Source: Cytidiella melzeri (taxonomy: Eukaryota > Basidiomycota > Agaricomycetes > Polyporales > Irpicaceae). From it: a stretch of 64,000 nucleotides of DNA. The notes under the pieces were generated by a model, which was not told the DNA's origin, did not search any database, and was given only the letters and a program-made list of their open reading frames with translations. A program made the position numbers and the translations under genes. Below are positions 23,007 through 33,880 of the stretch, piece by piece. The stretch spans positions 1-64,000 of the forward strand of contig JABYQR010000164.1 in the NCBI GenBank assembly GCA_022592445.1. The letters are read 5' to 3'. Numbering within the stretch: position 1 is the stretch's first letter; each line of letters begins with the position of its first letter.

Positions 23007-24004
23007 GAGCTACGGCTGCGGGGTATAAAGTGATTCCTGCACAGATGTTTGTTTGGTACTATGAAATATGGTTGCAAAAGCTCTTGTCACCGAGGAGAAT
23101 CTTGCCAGTGAGCAGCCAGCTAGTTGAGCATTTGTAGACGCGATCGCAGCCGGTGCCAGGTAAGTGGTAGTAAGTACCAGCGTGGTGCAAAGCTCTCGCA
23201 CCTTCGCTCGTGTAGTCTGCGTCCCTAGTCGCGGTTGTTTATTAAAGCTGCAGGCAGTGAGACGCTATGCTGCCCAGCAAAGAAACTAGGTACCTCGAGC
23301 TGAGTAGCGGTGCCTTCGCTAAACCAAGTAATAGAGGAAGAGCACGTCCAACAGGTTCGACTTGCCCTCAACGACATAAGCGTCAATCACAGATCCGTGG
23401 TTAGTTGCAGCTGGACCGCGCTGCATCCACACAAAAATGGGGATGGTAGTAGTGGTAATTCCGGTGTACAATAAGAGTAAAGACAGTGATACAAATATAC
23501 GTGTCAAACGATTGTACTTTTATTTTCTTCTAAGATTTGACATGGTCATCTGTTTCCACCCCTACAAAGCATCGTGAACCAATAATAGTCCAGAAATTGA
23601 ACCTCTCTGTAATGACGACGACGGCACGTAACAACGACAGCAGCAGTAACAACAACAAAAATCCCAGAAAAGTAGGGTACATACAGTACGTGAGAAACGG
23701 GCTTCCTGGCCTTCAGGTTTAAGATGGGAGATGAAATGTGAACACGGTATAGTCTTGAGTCGTGCAGAAAACCCGTAGAATGTTCATAATACCGAGATGC
23801 GCAGAGAAGGCGTGAGCATCGATCCAGACTAGTGAGAGGACTTTGTTTGGCGCTCTCAGAAGACTCAAACCAGCTGTGCGCGTTTGTTGATGCCCTCGAC
23901 TGTGGTTGTGGAGATGTCGTCCAAAGGAGAGCCATCGAACTTTTGCTTCTATGTACCAGATGATTGTTTTCGTGAGCTCGGAGACATTCACAAGTAGAAG
24001 AAAG
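23007..24004. other. Intergenic, about 1 kb, no gene seen
   Basis: Lies between the start of the Kelch gene and the 3' end of the DUF6534 gene. Open frames (23319-23507 minus; 23537-23722 plus; 23546-23991 minus) are short, mutually overlapping and featureless. A purine/CAA-rich patch with AGCAGCAGTAACAACAACA lies at about 23,640. Confidence 0.4.
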
Positions 24005-25549
24005 TCATCTCACATGATCGTCTCCCATTTCCACCGAGTCGTCCATGTCCACCATCGGGATATGGACCTGTCTCGGCACGCGAGACGACGTCTCGTTTGT
24101 GGTACTGTGCACCTCTTGCGAAACAGTTACAGAGATGTTGGAGGCGCCGCCTGTTTTCCTTGGCTTCGAGCCCCCCGTCCCAAAGTGCGGGACTGTGGAT
24201 ATATGAGAGCCATCGAGGTAAGACAGATCTCCGGTAAAGCTGCTGTTTGTTTTGTACTCGTTGCGGCCGCCTACGATCTTTATCCGAGCATTCAGGACCT
24301 ACATGGCATCCCCCGGCTCGTTAGACACGTCTTCGTCAGTGGGGAGTAAAAAACGATTGGGACTCACCACTAGCAGACTGTTACTATACATCTTGCTGAG
24401 CGGGATGCTCGGTGCAAGATGGTAGTTGTTGTTCTGCCAGCGGATGTAGAAGGCCAGATCGAGGATGGCGAAAAGTGCACACGCGAGGCCAGTCTCGCAT
24501 GACAGACGAATGAACTTTGTAAGGAGTGTCGATGTTTGCTTGAAACCTGTGTTGGACCTGCGGAGGAAGTAGATCATACAAACGGCAATAACGATATCAT
24601 CGGCGGCTGCGGAGCCTAGCCAGACCTGACAAACAGGCGGTGAGTACATAAAAGGGGTGGCTACATAGAATCACGTACAGCTGTCGTTTTGAACGTAGTT
24701 GCTTGCACTGGAAATTCCATTTTACACACGTGAGTGCAATGTAAAGTGGTAATAAGGAGACTTACACCCGGAGAAATGACCAATGATCCCAGCATGCGCC
24801 CCAGAATATATGCCGAACCCAAGTTGAACCATGGCAATCTATGGACGATGCGGAAAAGACGTCAGTGAAATGTCGTGAACAGGAAGCGGCGAGGACTGGT
24901 GGAGGACACATACGGCGACGATGAGAAGCGTGATGAGGCGCGAATGGCTCAAAATGTATATCCTCCAGGCGTAGAATAGCTGGCCCATACTGCAGACTAA
25001 CAACGACAGATACATTGTGAGATACCTCCTGCAAAAATAGAAAATAACGCTGCTCACTGATACTTCCCATAACGGGCACACTAAACCACAACCACCCTAC
25101 CCTGTCCAGATCCTCCATGTTACCCCATCCCGTTGCGAAATTCCTGAACGCGTCGCGAGTGGACAAGACCGTCTGCAGCAGCTCCAGGATGTAGCATGTC
25201 GTGACAATGGCTTTGGGGAGTGTCTTGTCCTTGGGGAAAGACAGGTAGTAGACATCTAGGTGAGGTATTGTATGTAAGTCAATTGCGAAAATAGACGAGA
25301 CGAGAGCAGAAAACTCACAGACTTGTACGGTCAAAGCACCAAACAAACCCCAGTTGAACAGATGTCCTAGAAACTGTGTTATGTTCAATGTCTAGTGAGC
25401 AGAGGAGGGTAGGACGGAGGTTCAGCTCGACTTACCAGAGGACCCGTCCTAATGAAAGCAGTGATTTGTTAGCGCAACATCTACGAATACAGGTTTGATT
25501 GCTATACGAACAACTGTGCGATATACGGTGGGATCCCAGTAGAGGCCAT
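24005..25549 (-). CDS. DUF6534-family seven-helix membrane protein
   Basis: Integral membrane protein of a large basidiomycete family of unknown function (DUF6534). It starts MASTGIPPYIAQ at 25549. Exons then give TGPL spliced to TLNITQFLGHLFNWGLFGALTVQV, YYLSFPKDKTLPKAIVTTCYILELLQT, and HDAF-like TRDAFRNFATGWGNM. Membrane helices follow near 25,000 and 24,800. The diagnostic C-terminal segment VWLGSAAADDIVIAVCMIYFL...GFKQTSTLLTKFIRLSCETG is next, then SIPLSKMYSNSLLV spliced to VLNARIKIVGGRNEY. A polar cytosolic tail of about 90 residues ends at 24005. Helix order and the ADDIVIA..YFL and YSNSLL motifs match the family. Function unknown; it may be a receptor-like or signalling protein by analogy only. 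Confidence 0.83.
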
Positions 25550-28086
25550 GATTGTTCCGAGAGCGTCTTTGAAAGCCACCTAGAGCGGATAGGGGCTAGC
25601 GCACGGCAAAAACTGCACGATCGCGAGAAGCGGAGGAGTGGAGAAGCACACAAAGGGAGAAGGAGTGCGTTTCGGCTATAGGTCCAACTCACAGACTGCA
25701 CGATATATGTAGGCGGGAGGCAAGGTGGAATGAGCGAGGGTAGTGGCGCGTGCGAGGGGCAGGGTCAGAGTCTGTCGATGGCATGTTGTAGGAAATCGCG
25801 ATCTGGGCTGGCAGACTAGTTTCGACTAGTTTCAGGGTTGTCTCGGTGTTTTCTGCCAGGATGGGACACAACCGACCACGCTTTCCCCGAAGGCGACGCG
25901 CTCAAGTTCGAACATAAAAACTAGCTTTGAATAATAGCAAAGTGATTATCGCCGTGGTCAGAATTGGCTGCTGGCAAGTAAGTAGGTAGAGCACTGCTTA
26001 CCAGCTGAGAGGCAATCGAGCGAACAAAAAGTAGAAACATAAGGCACATCACGAGATTCAGCGATCGACAGATTCCATCTCACTTGACAGAAGGTCTCAG
26101 CGTTCAGCGTACCGGCGCAAAGCACGCGGGCAATGTAGCGCTCTTAACTTCCAGCACAGTCGCCATCCCAAGTCTTGATGCATTTTTGTGTTTTTATGAC
26201 AAGTATGAGGACCCTTGGGAAACCGCATGATGTCCTAGTTCTGCGAATATTCTGTCTGATGTCGTGGCGCTGGGTTCCAGCGCAACCGTTTCCGCAATGT
26301 TCTCCAAAATTCAACGCCATCTGTCATTTTGTGAGCAACCACCGCCAATCAATGGTATGCCGTAGCTGTCAATTGCAGAATTCATGGCAGTCTATTCTGA
26401 ACATATGTGCGAACATGGGACTTGGTGGAAGAACCGCCTGATCTGCTCGTCATTCTCATCCAGCGAGCACTGAGGAATCTAGAGCAGTCTGCCGTTGCCA
26501 CTCAGTGCTGTGAGCTCGATCGACAAAGCATGCGGCGGGTGCAATGCAGAGCTAAAATGAGAGCAAGTCGTTCAGGCAAGCCTAGGGCAGACTGCTCAAA
26601 CCCTCACATTCCTTCAAGTCCGAGGAGACACGACTTGCCTCTACGCAAGGTCAGATTATTGGGGTCGAGGCCAACGTCGTCGTTGATCACGATCGAGTTG
26701 CATAGGTAGCAGTGAGCTCGTAGGAGGTGGTTCCTCATTTACATTTTGCATATATGAGGTGGAATTCCCTAACCGACAAGGCACAGGCCCGACGCCATGA
26801 TTTCACCGAGTCCTTTGCGGAAACCCGATCTGCGCTCAACCGCGTCGGGATATCCAAGGCAGGTACCTCGCGAGCCTAAGCAGCTGGCACCCACCATGCC
26901 TTTCAGGTATCGGGGCGCAAGGGCTACAGCTTTCAGTACTTGAGTCCGCGGCGAGCAAGGAGAGCGTCGAGGGTCTTTGGACGAGCTCCGGAGAGGTCTG
27001 ACCAGACATGGTAAAGTTAAGTCGTGAACGCAATGTTTTTGGGGGTACGGCGAACACCGTATGTGATCACCTTGCCTCGCCGCCAGTACTAGTCGGCCGT
27101 CAGAGGTACCGTGTTCAGCAGCCGCTTCGAGGTATGTAAATACTGTTCTTCCGTACTGCCACGCGTACTGTATGCATATATGAGCAAGGCACGAATAATC
27201 AAAATCAGAATGTATATTCTGGAAGCTCGAGCTGTGCATCGGTAGTTGGCCATTATCGATATTATCGATGCATAGCTTGAGCTATGTTTCTTCGACGAGA
27301 ATTCCGACAAGTCGTTCACTTGGGTTGTGGGCTAGTCTCCCCGATGTACTGGCATGCGCAAAGTAGTCGCATCGATGAAGGTTAAAAAATTGTCGTGTCT
27401 CATACGTCTCACCCCCGTTTTCCAGCAGGTGCTTTGGCGGCTGCTATAATAATATTGGCATTGGTTTGTGCTGAGATGATACGCCTATGCAAGACGCGTC
27501 GAAGGGCTTGCAATGTACAGTGACGTAGAGCCTGAGGGCAGAGGCAAAATATGAATAATGATATATGAATGCTCAAAAAGCCGTACGTACTTTTCGATCT
27601 TAAACGCGTGGGAGCCTATTGCGCATGCATCCTCAGGGCTACTTGGACTGGTAATCATCAGCTTTAAATACAGAGTACGAAGCCTGCCTGTAAGTCTTCG
27701 CGATTGGACCGAGACTTTCTGGCGTTGACGTTACGGGCTGTACATTTCGCGGAGTAGAGCTAGTACTCCTGCAAGTACGGACCATGCGACGGACAGCCCA
27801 ACCGCTAGATCTCCAACTGTCTGAGCGTAAAGCCTATCTGTGAGCGGTTGCTACAATGAGTAAACTCATGATGTATATATGTACCTTGCAATATAACACA
27901 GCGTAGGTCAGCGACATTGCACGTTGCAGCTAGGACTAAAACGACACTGACTGGTACTGCCGAGAAGGAGTGAACCTATCCAGAAACCTTTCACTACGCC
28001 CCCACTGCCGTATCGTTCCCGACACCGTATGCGACCGCCGTTGTCAACTAGAAAAAAACCATCGCACCCAGTCAAGTCGAGAGAGG
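25550..28086. other. About 2.5 kb without a recognisable gene
   Basis: The longest frames (26769-27239 minus, 156 codons; 26407-26709 plus, 100 codons) overlap each other, have no domain or signal peptide, and use rare codons. The segment 27,200-28,080 is relatively AT-rich. I see no repeat, tRNA or transposon signature. It could hold non-coding transcripts or decayed sequence. Confidence 0.35.
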
Positions 28087-28930
28087 CTATTGGCTTTCGA
28101 TCTCGCGCATGACGACGAGACTGCCGCGAAGCCTATGTAACTCATGGTAAAAATAGTTCTCAGACACGGTGATAAATATCATTGCTGAGATCGTACCTGG
28201 AGTCGCGACCACATACTTGTGCACCGTCCCCGGGTCATTATTATACAAGTAAGCGGCGATTTGAAAGCCAAACACTAGAGCAAAAAAGTATACAGCACAG
28301 GAAATAGGAGAAGGGGAAAGAGGGTATCTGCGTGCAGGCATATGATATATTACCGCTATATTAGCTTGCAATTTGCGATACTTAGTAGCCACAGACCCGC
28401 GACCCTGGCAGAGATCGGCTTCAATAAGCATCACATTGCCTATCACGGCTATGATAAGTAGCTGGAAGAGAGAACGTGTATTTTACTGGTCAACACGCGG
28501 GGCAGCTGGCGAGTCTTCCTGTGTCCCATTAATTGCCACTTCTTGAGAATGGGAACGTAGTAGACCGACGACATACAATACACAAGTCGCACACCACGAG
28601 CAGATCCACGAACTTCCCAGCGAGACGATGCATTGCTCGAGGTACACTTGCTGCCGTACTCTACATAGATGATGCGAAATAGTAGGGAAAGCAAGCTGCC
28701 GCAGAACGCACGCGTTCTTGTGCGACGAAAAGAACAAGAAAGCCGTTGCCATAACAGTGAAGGGTACTCCTTGCGAAACTAATGAAGGTATAAACATAAT
28801 CAAAGAATGCTGACCAATTAAGGAAGCCGTGTGTGAAAAAAGGAAGGAACGTGCTGTCGACAGACTACACAAACTAGTAGATTGATGATCGAGGAGGTCA
28901 AAGCCAGAACGATGTCGAGCCTCTAGGAGG
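28087..28930 (-). CDS. Possible multi-pass membrane protein, partial or decayed
   Basis: On the minus strand several hydrophobic segments follow one another but in different frames. They are a helix-like stretch DIVLALTSSIINLLVCVV near 28,890, a long hydrophobic frame at 28483-28872, LLIIAVIGNVMLIEADL near 28,440, and FFALVFGFQIAAYLYNN followed by YVVATPGTISAMIFITVSEN with a stop at 28087. The last block resembles C-terminal helices of basidiomycete 7-TM families (DUF6533/6534 type). I cannot join the segments into one clean model, so it may be a multi-intron gene or a decayed copy. It lies 2.5 kb from the DUF6534 gene on the same strand. Confidence 0.33.
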
Positions 28931-29009
28931 GGATGCGGCGACAGAGCGATTTATAACAACATGGGTCAACCTCAGCTACACAGCCAGGAAGGGATACGGA
29001 GAGGGGCGT

Positions 29010-30549
29010 TTAGAAGACTGCCCTCCTCTTGCCAACCTTGCCGCCCTTGAAGCCACCGAGCTTGTTGCTGCCAGCCGCAGCTGCGCCGGAGGCAGCAGTG
29101 GCAGCGGCAGCGGCAGCTGAAGAGCTCTTAGCAGCGGCGGACGAAGTGATGGCGGCAACGGATGAAGCAGCAGCAGTTGCAGTGGCGGCAGCGGCGGTGG
29201 CAGCAGAAGCCGCGGCAGTGGCAGTCGCAGCACCTGCAAGACTGGCGACCTCAGCTGGAGGTGCACCATCAGCAGTGACGGCGAACTACAACGACATGCG
29301 GGGTGAGCGTGGGTGGACATCAACAAGGACGAAAGAGACGCACGTAAACAACATCATCAGTGCTACCGTGCTGAGCGACCGGCATTAAGACAGGCTGATG
29401 GTTCGCGGCGGTGTTGATGGAGGAGACTTTGTAGATACCGGCAGGGAGACCCGCGGTAACATCCGCGGACACAACACCGTTCGTTCCAGCATCATTGAGA
29501 CCCTTGAAGAATGCGAACACTTGGGGATTCGAGACCTTGGTCGAAGTGAAGCTATCGATGGCCTCAACGACGACATGGGAATGGCCAAGAATAGTTCCAC
29601 CGCTAAGTTGTTGTGGACCAGCAAAGTAGTTTTCATTCGCGTTGACGAAGTTGCCAAGTTGCAAGTTAGACACAGCCAGGGAGATGGTGAAAGGCGTGTT
29701 TTCTTTGAAGGTCTGGAAGTTGACAGGCGTCTGGAACTTGGCGGACGTCATCTTCGTGTTGGCAGGGATATCTCCCATCGGCGCTGGGTTACATGAACCG
29801 GCGACGACTTGCAAGCCGTTCGTCAGGGTCTTGCCAGAGCAGAAGTTGATAAAGTTGTTTGTACTCGTGAGCGAGGCGACCTGACCAGTCACGGGACTAG
29901 ATGAACTCGGTGAGTGATATCATTCAGTCTCACATCCAGATTGGCTTACGGTGATTGACCATCCTGAGCAAAGTTGGAGCAGATGACACTCGGGTCCAGC
30001 GCTGTATAGTGTGTGAGCGTGCGCCAGGAACCAGTCAAATGATTGCAACGTACTCAACGATGATTGGATGTCACCGGTGGACGCAGCTGAGGTGGATGCT
30101 GCTCCTGCAGCAGCGGAGGTGGCTGCGGCCGAAGCAGTGGCGACAGCTGCAACTGATGACGAGGCCACATCGACAGCTGACGATGAAGCAGCAGCCGCCA
30201 CCGATGACGAAGCTGCACCTGAGCCCTTGTTGTTGCCAGCAGCACCCTTGCCACCCGAATTGTTGTTGCCGGCAGCACCCTTGCCACCTGAAGCGTTGTT
30301 GTTACCGCCGGTGGAGATGGCGACGTTTGTTGTGGCTGCGGCAGCCGAAGCGGTGACGGTCACAGTGGCAGCCTGCAAGGACAATGAATATTAATTAGAT
30401 TTTTGAATGACGAGAATACTGACAGAGCACTGAGCCTCGCTTTCCTTGTTGTTGTGGCCACCACGAGCATAGACATCAGCGGGAACAGCAAGGGAGGAGG
30501 CGGAGAGAGAAACTGTGAGGAGAGCGACGAGGAAAGCTTTGGCGAACAT
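29010..30549 (-). CDS. Secreted Ala/Ser-rich protein with a conserved basidiomycete core domain
   Basis: Starts at 30549 with a signal peptide (FAKAFLVALLTVSLSASSLA). Exon 2 is an Ala/Ser/Gly-rich linker holding two copies of a GGKGAAGNN unit and a long Ser-Ala tract. A short exon with DPSVICSNFAQDGQ precedes the conserved core: SLTSTNNFINFCSGKTLTNG, SCNPAPMGDIPA, FTISLAVSNLQLGNFVNANENYF, ILGHSHVVVEAIDS and AANHQPVLMPVAQHGSTDD. The C-terminus is another Ala tract ending in a Gly/Lys-rich basic tail (GGFKGGKVGKRRAVF), stop at 29010. The core is widespread in Agaricomycetes, often mislabelled as a ribosomal S17-like protein; its function is unknown. Cell-wall or matrix association is a guess from composition and the signal peptide. 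Confidence 0.85.
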
Positions 30550-31827
30550 GATGAGTTTGGACGATGGAGGAAAGACCTGCTACTAGTAAGAGTAGGAATG
30601 AAGGGGTAATCTGTCGAAGATGAAAAGAAAGTAAGTGGGCGACACCGGGTCGATGTAACGCAAGGGTGCACTAGGCAACGGCTTGAAGCGACGAGCAAGC
30701 AAAGAGAGGGAAGGACGAGGGGAGGGTGAGAAGGCGAGATGGGACCACGACGGCGAGCTTGTTCTTATACCTACTTCCCATTGTTGGGTCCCTGCGCGTC
30801 TATCACACCGGGGCCAATCAGAACACGCGACTGCCATAGCGACCTCGACGTCCTCCCTCCCAAAAGAATTCCCATCCGTCGCCTTGGTACCTTGTCGACC
30901 TCGAGTGTCTACATTTTGTGCGGTAGCTATGGAGATCAAAGTACGCTTTTCTTTCTTTCTATTCTTTCCGCGTTGCCCTTTCTCATTGTGCGAGCATTCA
31001 CAGATACTTGTCGGCATTGCAGCATCGACCTAAAGGCAAGCAGTGCTAGGAACACGCTGCTCTGGTCCAGTGGCAGCCATCTTCGCAGACAATGCTCAAC
31101 GTATCATTTTCGCTCGACAGATGTTGAGTGCTGCAGATATTCCCTGCGTAGCAACGGCGCAGATGCCATCTGAACTGTGCGACAGTTGCTGTCCGTCTCC
31201 GTGCTAAACATATAGGACATCATCACTTTGTTGATGGGTGCAGTCCACATCTGCCGAAATATACTTCACTCGCGGGCGACCCGCCGTCAGCGCATGCTCG
31301 CTCATGGCAGTACATCCGCACCTCGGCGTGATGGATTCGAGGTACTCATTCCCGCCCGCAGTGCTTAGCCCACTCGTCGAGGTCTCATTCAAGTCGAACG
31401 CACTTCAACGCGTCCCTGGAGCGGATGCAAGACCAGTACGCCGATATCATTTTCGACTGTCGTTCATCACACGCAGACTGAACATCGCTAAAATGCCTCC
31501 TTGACGCAATGTCCGCAACCGCCTTCGGGCTCACCGTCGGACTAGAATGCCGCTTGTCAGCCTCCAGCAGAGGTATCTGTAGCAACCAAGCGCAGTGATC
31601 ATCCTGCGTCAAACATCTGCCATCTACGTCCGACGTTACAAGTTTTGAGGTACCAATCTGTTTGTGATCTTTGTCAATGGCCACATGGGACCTCTGTACG
31701 AGTTTGCCCTACTACTCGTGTCTGCATAGCATCCATTGGTTTCCTAAGACGAAGCACCATCGCCGTGTAACGATACTAAGCAGTAACTCATATTATTATT
31801 CTGCATTGTGGCGCGCTGCCAGCGTCA
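30550..31827. other. Region with coding-like but unresolved plus-strand segments
   Basis: The left part is the promoter of the secreted Ala/Ser-rich gene. On the plus strand, ATGGAGATCAAA at 30929 is followed by a good donor (GTACGC). After about 31,030 comes an open, protein-like frame containing GPVAAIFADNAQRIIFARQM, then a second coding-like frame at 31238-31504 (HPHLGVMDSRYSFPPAVLSP). Codon use looks coding, but I recognise no family and cannot place the splice sites. It may be an unannotated gene upstream of, or 5' exons of, the IMPACT-type gene. Confidence 0.3.
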
Positions 31828-32484
31828 ATGCACTTTCGTCCAACACCCTCACTTGGCTGTCACTGGCATTATGAGTTTACTAAGCTTGGTCCCAGCCAGC
31901 GTGCGAGCATAAGACAGCGACGACAGTATGCGCACTCATCCTCAACAAAGCATGATCACACGGCTTTACAAAGCTGGCAACCCGAGCTCTTCTCCTCCGA
32001 CCTTCAAACACACCGCAAGTCTGGCTTCCAAGCTCATGCTACCAGACTCTCCCTACCTGGGTCCAGCGAGACCGTGAGCGTACAGGACAAACTCGAAACG
32101 TTGTTCGCGCATATACCCAGGCTACACCCCCGTACTAAACGCGCAACACACCGTATGTGGGCCTACCGCTGTCGTGTCGATGCTCAGTCTAGCCATTTAC
32201 CATCTCATGCGACGTACAACTCTGCAAAACACCTGCCTTCTCACCCAGACAGTCTTGTAAAGCACACCTTGGCATCATACTCCGACGTGGAACCTGCGTT
32301 CGGCTCAATCCTTGAACGACTCCTAGAGCTGAACTACCACTCGGACGTCGTGGTTGTCGTATACAGGTGGTATGGGGGTGTAAAAATTGGTGGGGAGAGG
32401 TGGCGATGTATCAGTGGCGTTGCTTCAGAAGCGTTGAGGATGTTGGGCGCGAAGCAGGGAAAGTCCCAGATCCACAGACAATGA
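31828..32484 (+). CDS. IMPACT/YIH1-type (UPF0029) protein
   Basis: A conserved Impact-N-type domain occupies the C-terminal two thirds: THRKSGFQAHATRLS, THRMWAYRCRVDAQ, YSDVEPAFGSILERLLE, and the strongly diagnostic VVVVVYRWYGGVKIGGERWRC followed by ISGVASEAL. The family binds GCN1 and damps GCN2 kinase activation (yeast YIH1, mammalian IMPACT); a bacterial branch (YigZ) also exists. There is no RWD domain upstream in the same frame, so this is a short, single-domain member unless further 5' exons lie in 31.0-31.8 kb. The start at 31828 is the first Met of the open frame and may not be the true one. Stop at 32484. Confidence 0.78.
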   Translation: MHFRPTPSLGCHWHYEFTKLGPSQRASIRQRRQYAHSSSTKHDHTALQSWQPELFSSDLQTHRKSGFQAHATRLSLPGSSETVSVQDKLETLFAHIPRLHPRTKRATHRMWAYRCRVDAQSSHLPSHATYNSAKHLPSHPDSLVKHTLASYSDVEPAFGSILERLLELNYHSDVVVVVYRWYGGVKIGGERWRCISGVASEALRMLGAKQGKSQIHRQ

Positions 32485-33880
32485 ACACCTTTTCTGTGAG
32501 GGATCAATGTAAGTGCGTAGTATTATTGTCTACTGCGTGTATTTGCCGTGCTAACGAAATGCCTTTTGCAGCTTTGGGCTGCCGATAGGATCACCTGTTT
32601 GCGGGATAAGAGAAGACGTCGTACACGGTCGACTTGGTTCATGTCCTTCTTGTCTAACACCGCACCACGAACATGAGGCGAGGTAATACCAAAAACCTTC
32701 ACGGAACATGATCAGTGTCCTCATGGACTCCCTTTTGTTACCTCTCATTCAGACCTACTATTATTGTTTTTCGTCTTCTTAATCCTAATGACGCGGTATA
32801 ATCTATCGTACACCCTTTTCCTACCTCCTCGCACCTTTCTTGCTCACTACCCGTCCTCAAATCTGCCATATCAGCACGAAGCGCTGATAGTTGGTCGCTA
32901 CTGTCTACTGTTGTACGTCTTTAACTTGAATTGTATTTATGGTCTCACGCTGAACGAACTCACTCAACGATCTTACAGGTCCAACCTTCTTACGACATCC
33001 TTCCCAACGGCATCCCTTGTCCATCGAGGCATTTACCACCGGCATGATGCTTCCTACGTGAGATCACATTCTGCCGCGCCACCCTGTTGCCCACGCACTC
33101 GTCAAGTTACATCCACATCATCGCCTTCAATCACACATCCGTGGCGATCTCCAAGGCTCTGGCATCGGACCAGACTGTCGCATGTGGAATGCTGACCCCG
33201 TCAATCAGCTGTTAACGGCGGCTGACGGCTTTCGGAAGCCCTCCTAACTATTCAAGATGGATACGTCGCGTTCGTGTGAAGTTGCTGCTATGGCCAACGG
33301 AGCGATGGGGTATTTTCTCAGGATGTCTTGTCCAATCTGTGCACAGCTATTGGTCCGAAGGGTTCCAAGTCGGGGTATGTCAGACCGTTCGCCATTTGCT
33401 CCTGTCGAACCAGGGATCTTAAAAGCAGTGCTGTAATACACCCAGAAACACCATTTTGGTCTGTCGAATGAGCTAGTTCACATTTGCCCAAGCATCCATC
33501 TGGGCGAGTCTCACAATTGAATGCATCTTTCTTGTCGTTGAAAAAACTGAGTCACTCGCTTTTGAGGGGACGTCGACATGACCTTTCGTCTGAACCTGCA
33601 GGAGGTGTCTGGTGCATCGTCGCACAGCTAGACGGGTTGCGATTGTCACGATCAGCCTCACTTACCTTCCAGTGAGACGCTCATCGGGTTTGCTATACAG
33701 CTACGATTGGCGAGACCTAAGCAGCAGCTATAGGGATACGCACGGCCGACTTGGCGTATAAACCAATATGGAAAACCGCAAATATATATGCAGGAATGAA
33801 TGTATGAAGGATGAAAAATACGAACGGACACCTTCGCACACATCATAAAGCAACACAGACCGGATTCACCTCTTGTCCAA
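32485..33880. other. About 1.4 kb intergenic, no gene seen
   Basis: Frames of up to 143 codons (32764-33195 plus) lack any conserved motif, and their composition is not gene-like. This is the 3' flank of both the IMPACT-type gene and the F-box gene. Confidence 0.38.

Noticed and set aside
25970..26010. Possible tRNA-like sequence (GTAGGTAGAGCACTGCTTACC)
   Set aside because: It has no acceptor stem or T-loop in the right place.
26769..27239. 156-codon minus-strand frame
   Set aside because: It has no domain, signal peptide or family resemblance, overlaps another frame, and has non-coding-like composition.
29029..30394. Ala-rich and Pro/Leu-rich frames on the plus strand
   Set aside because: They are antisense shadows of the GC-rich Ala/Ser tracts of the secreted protein gene on the minus strand.
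32764..33195. 143-codon plus-strand frame
   Set aside because: It lies in a composition typical of intergenic DNA, with no conserved block and no splice-consistent neighbours.
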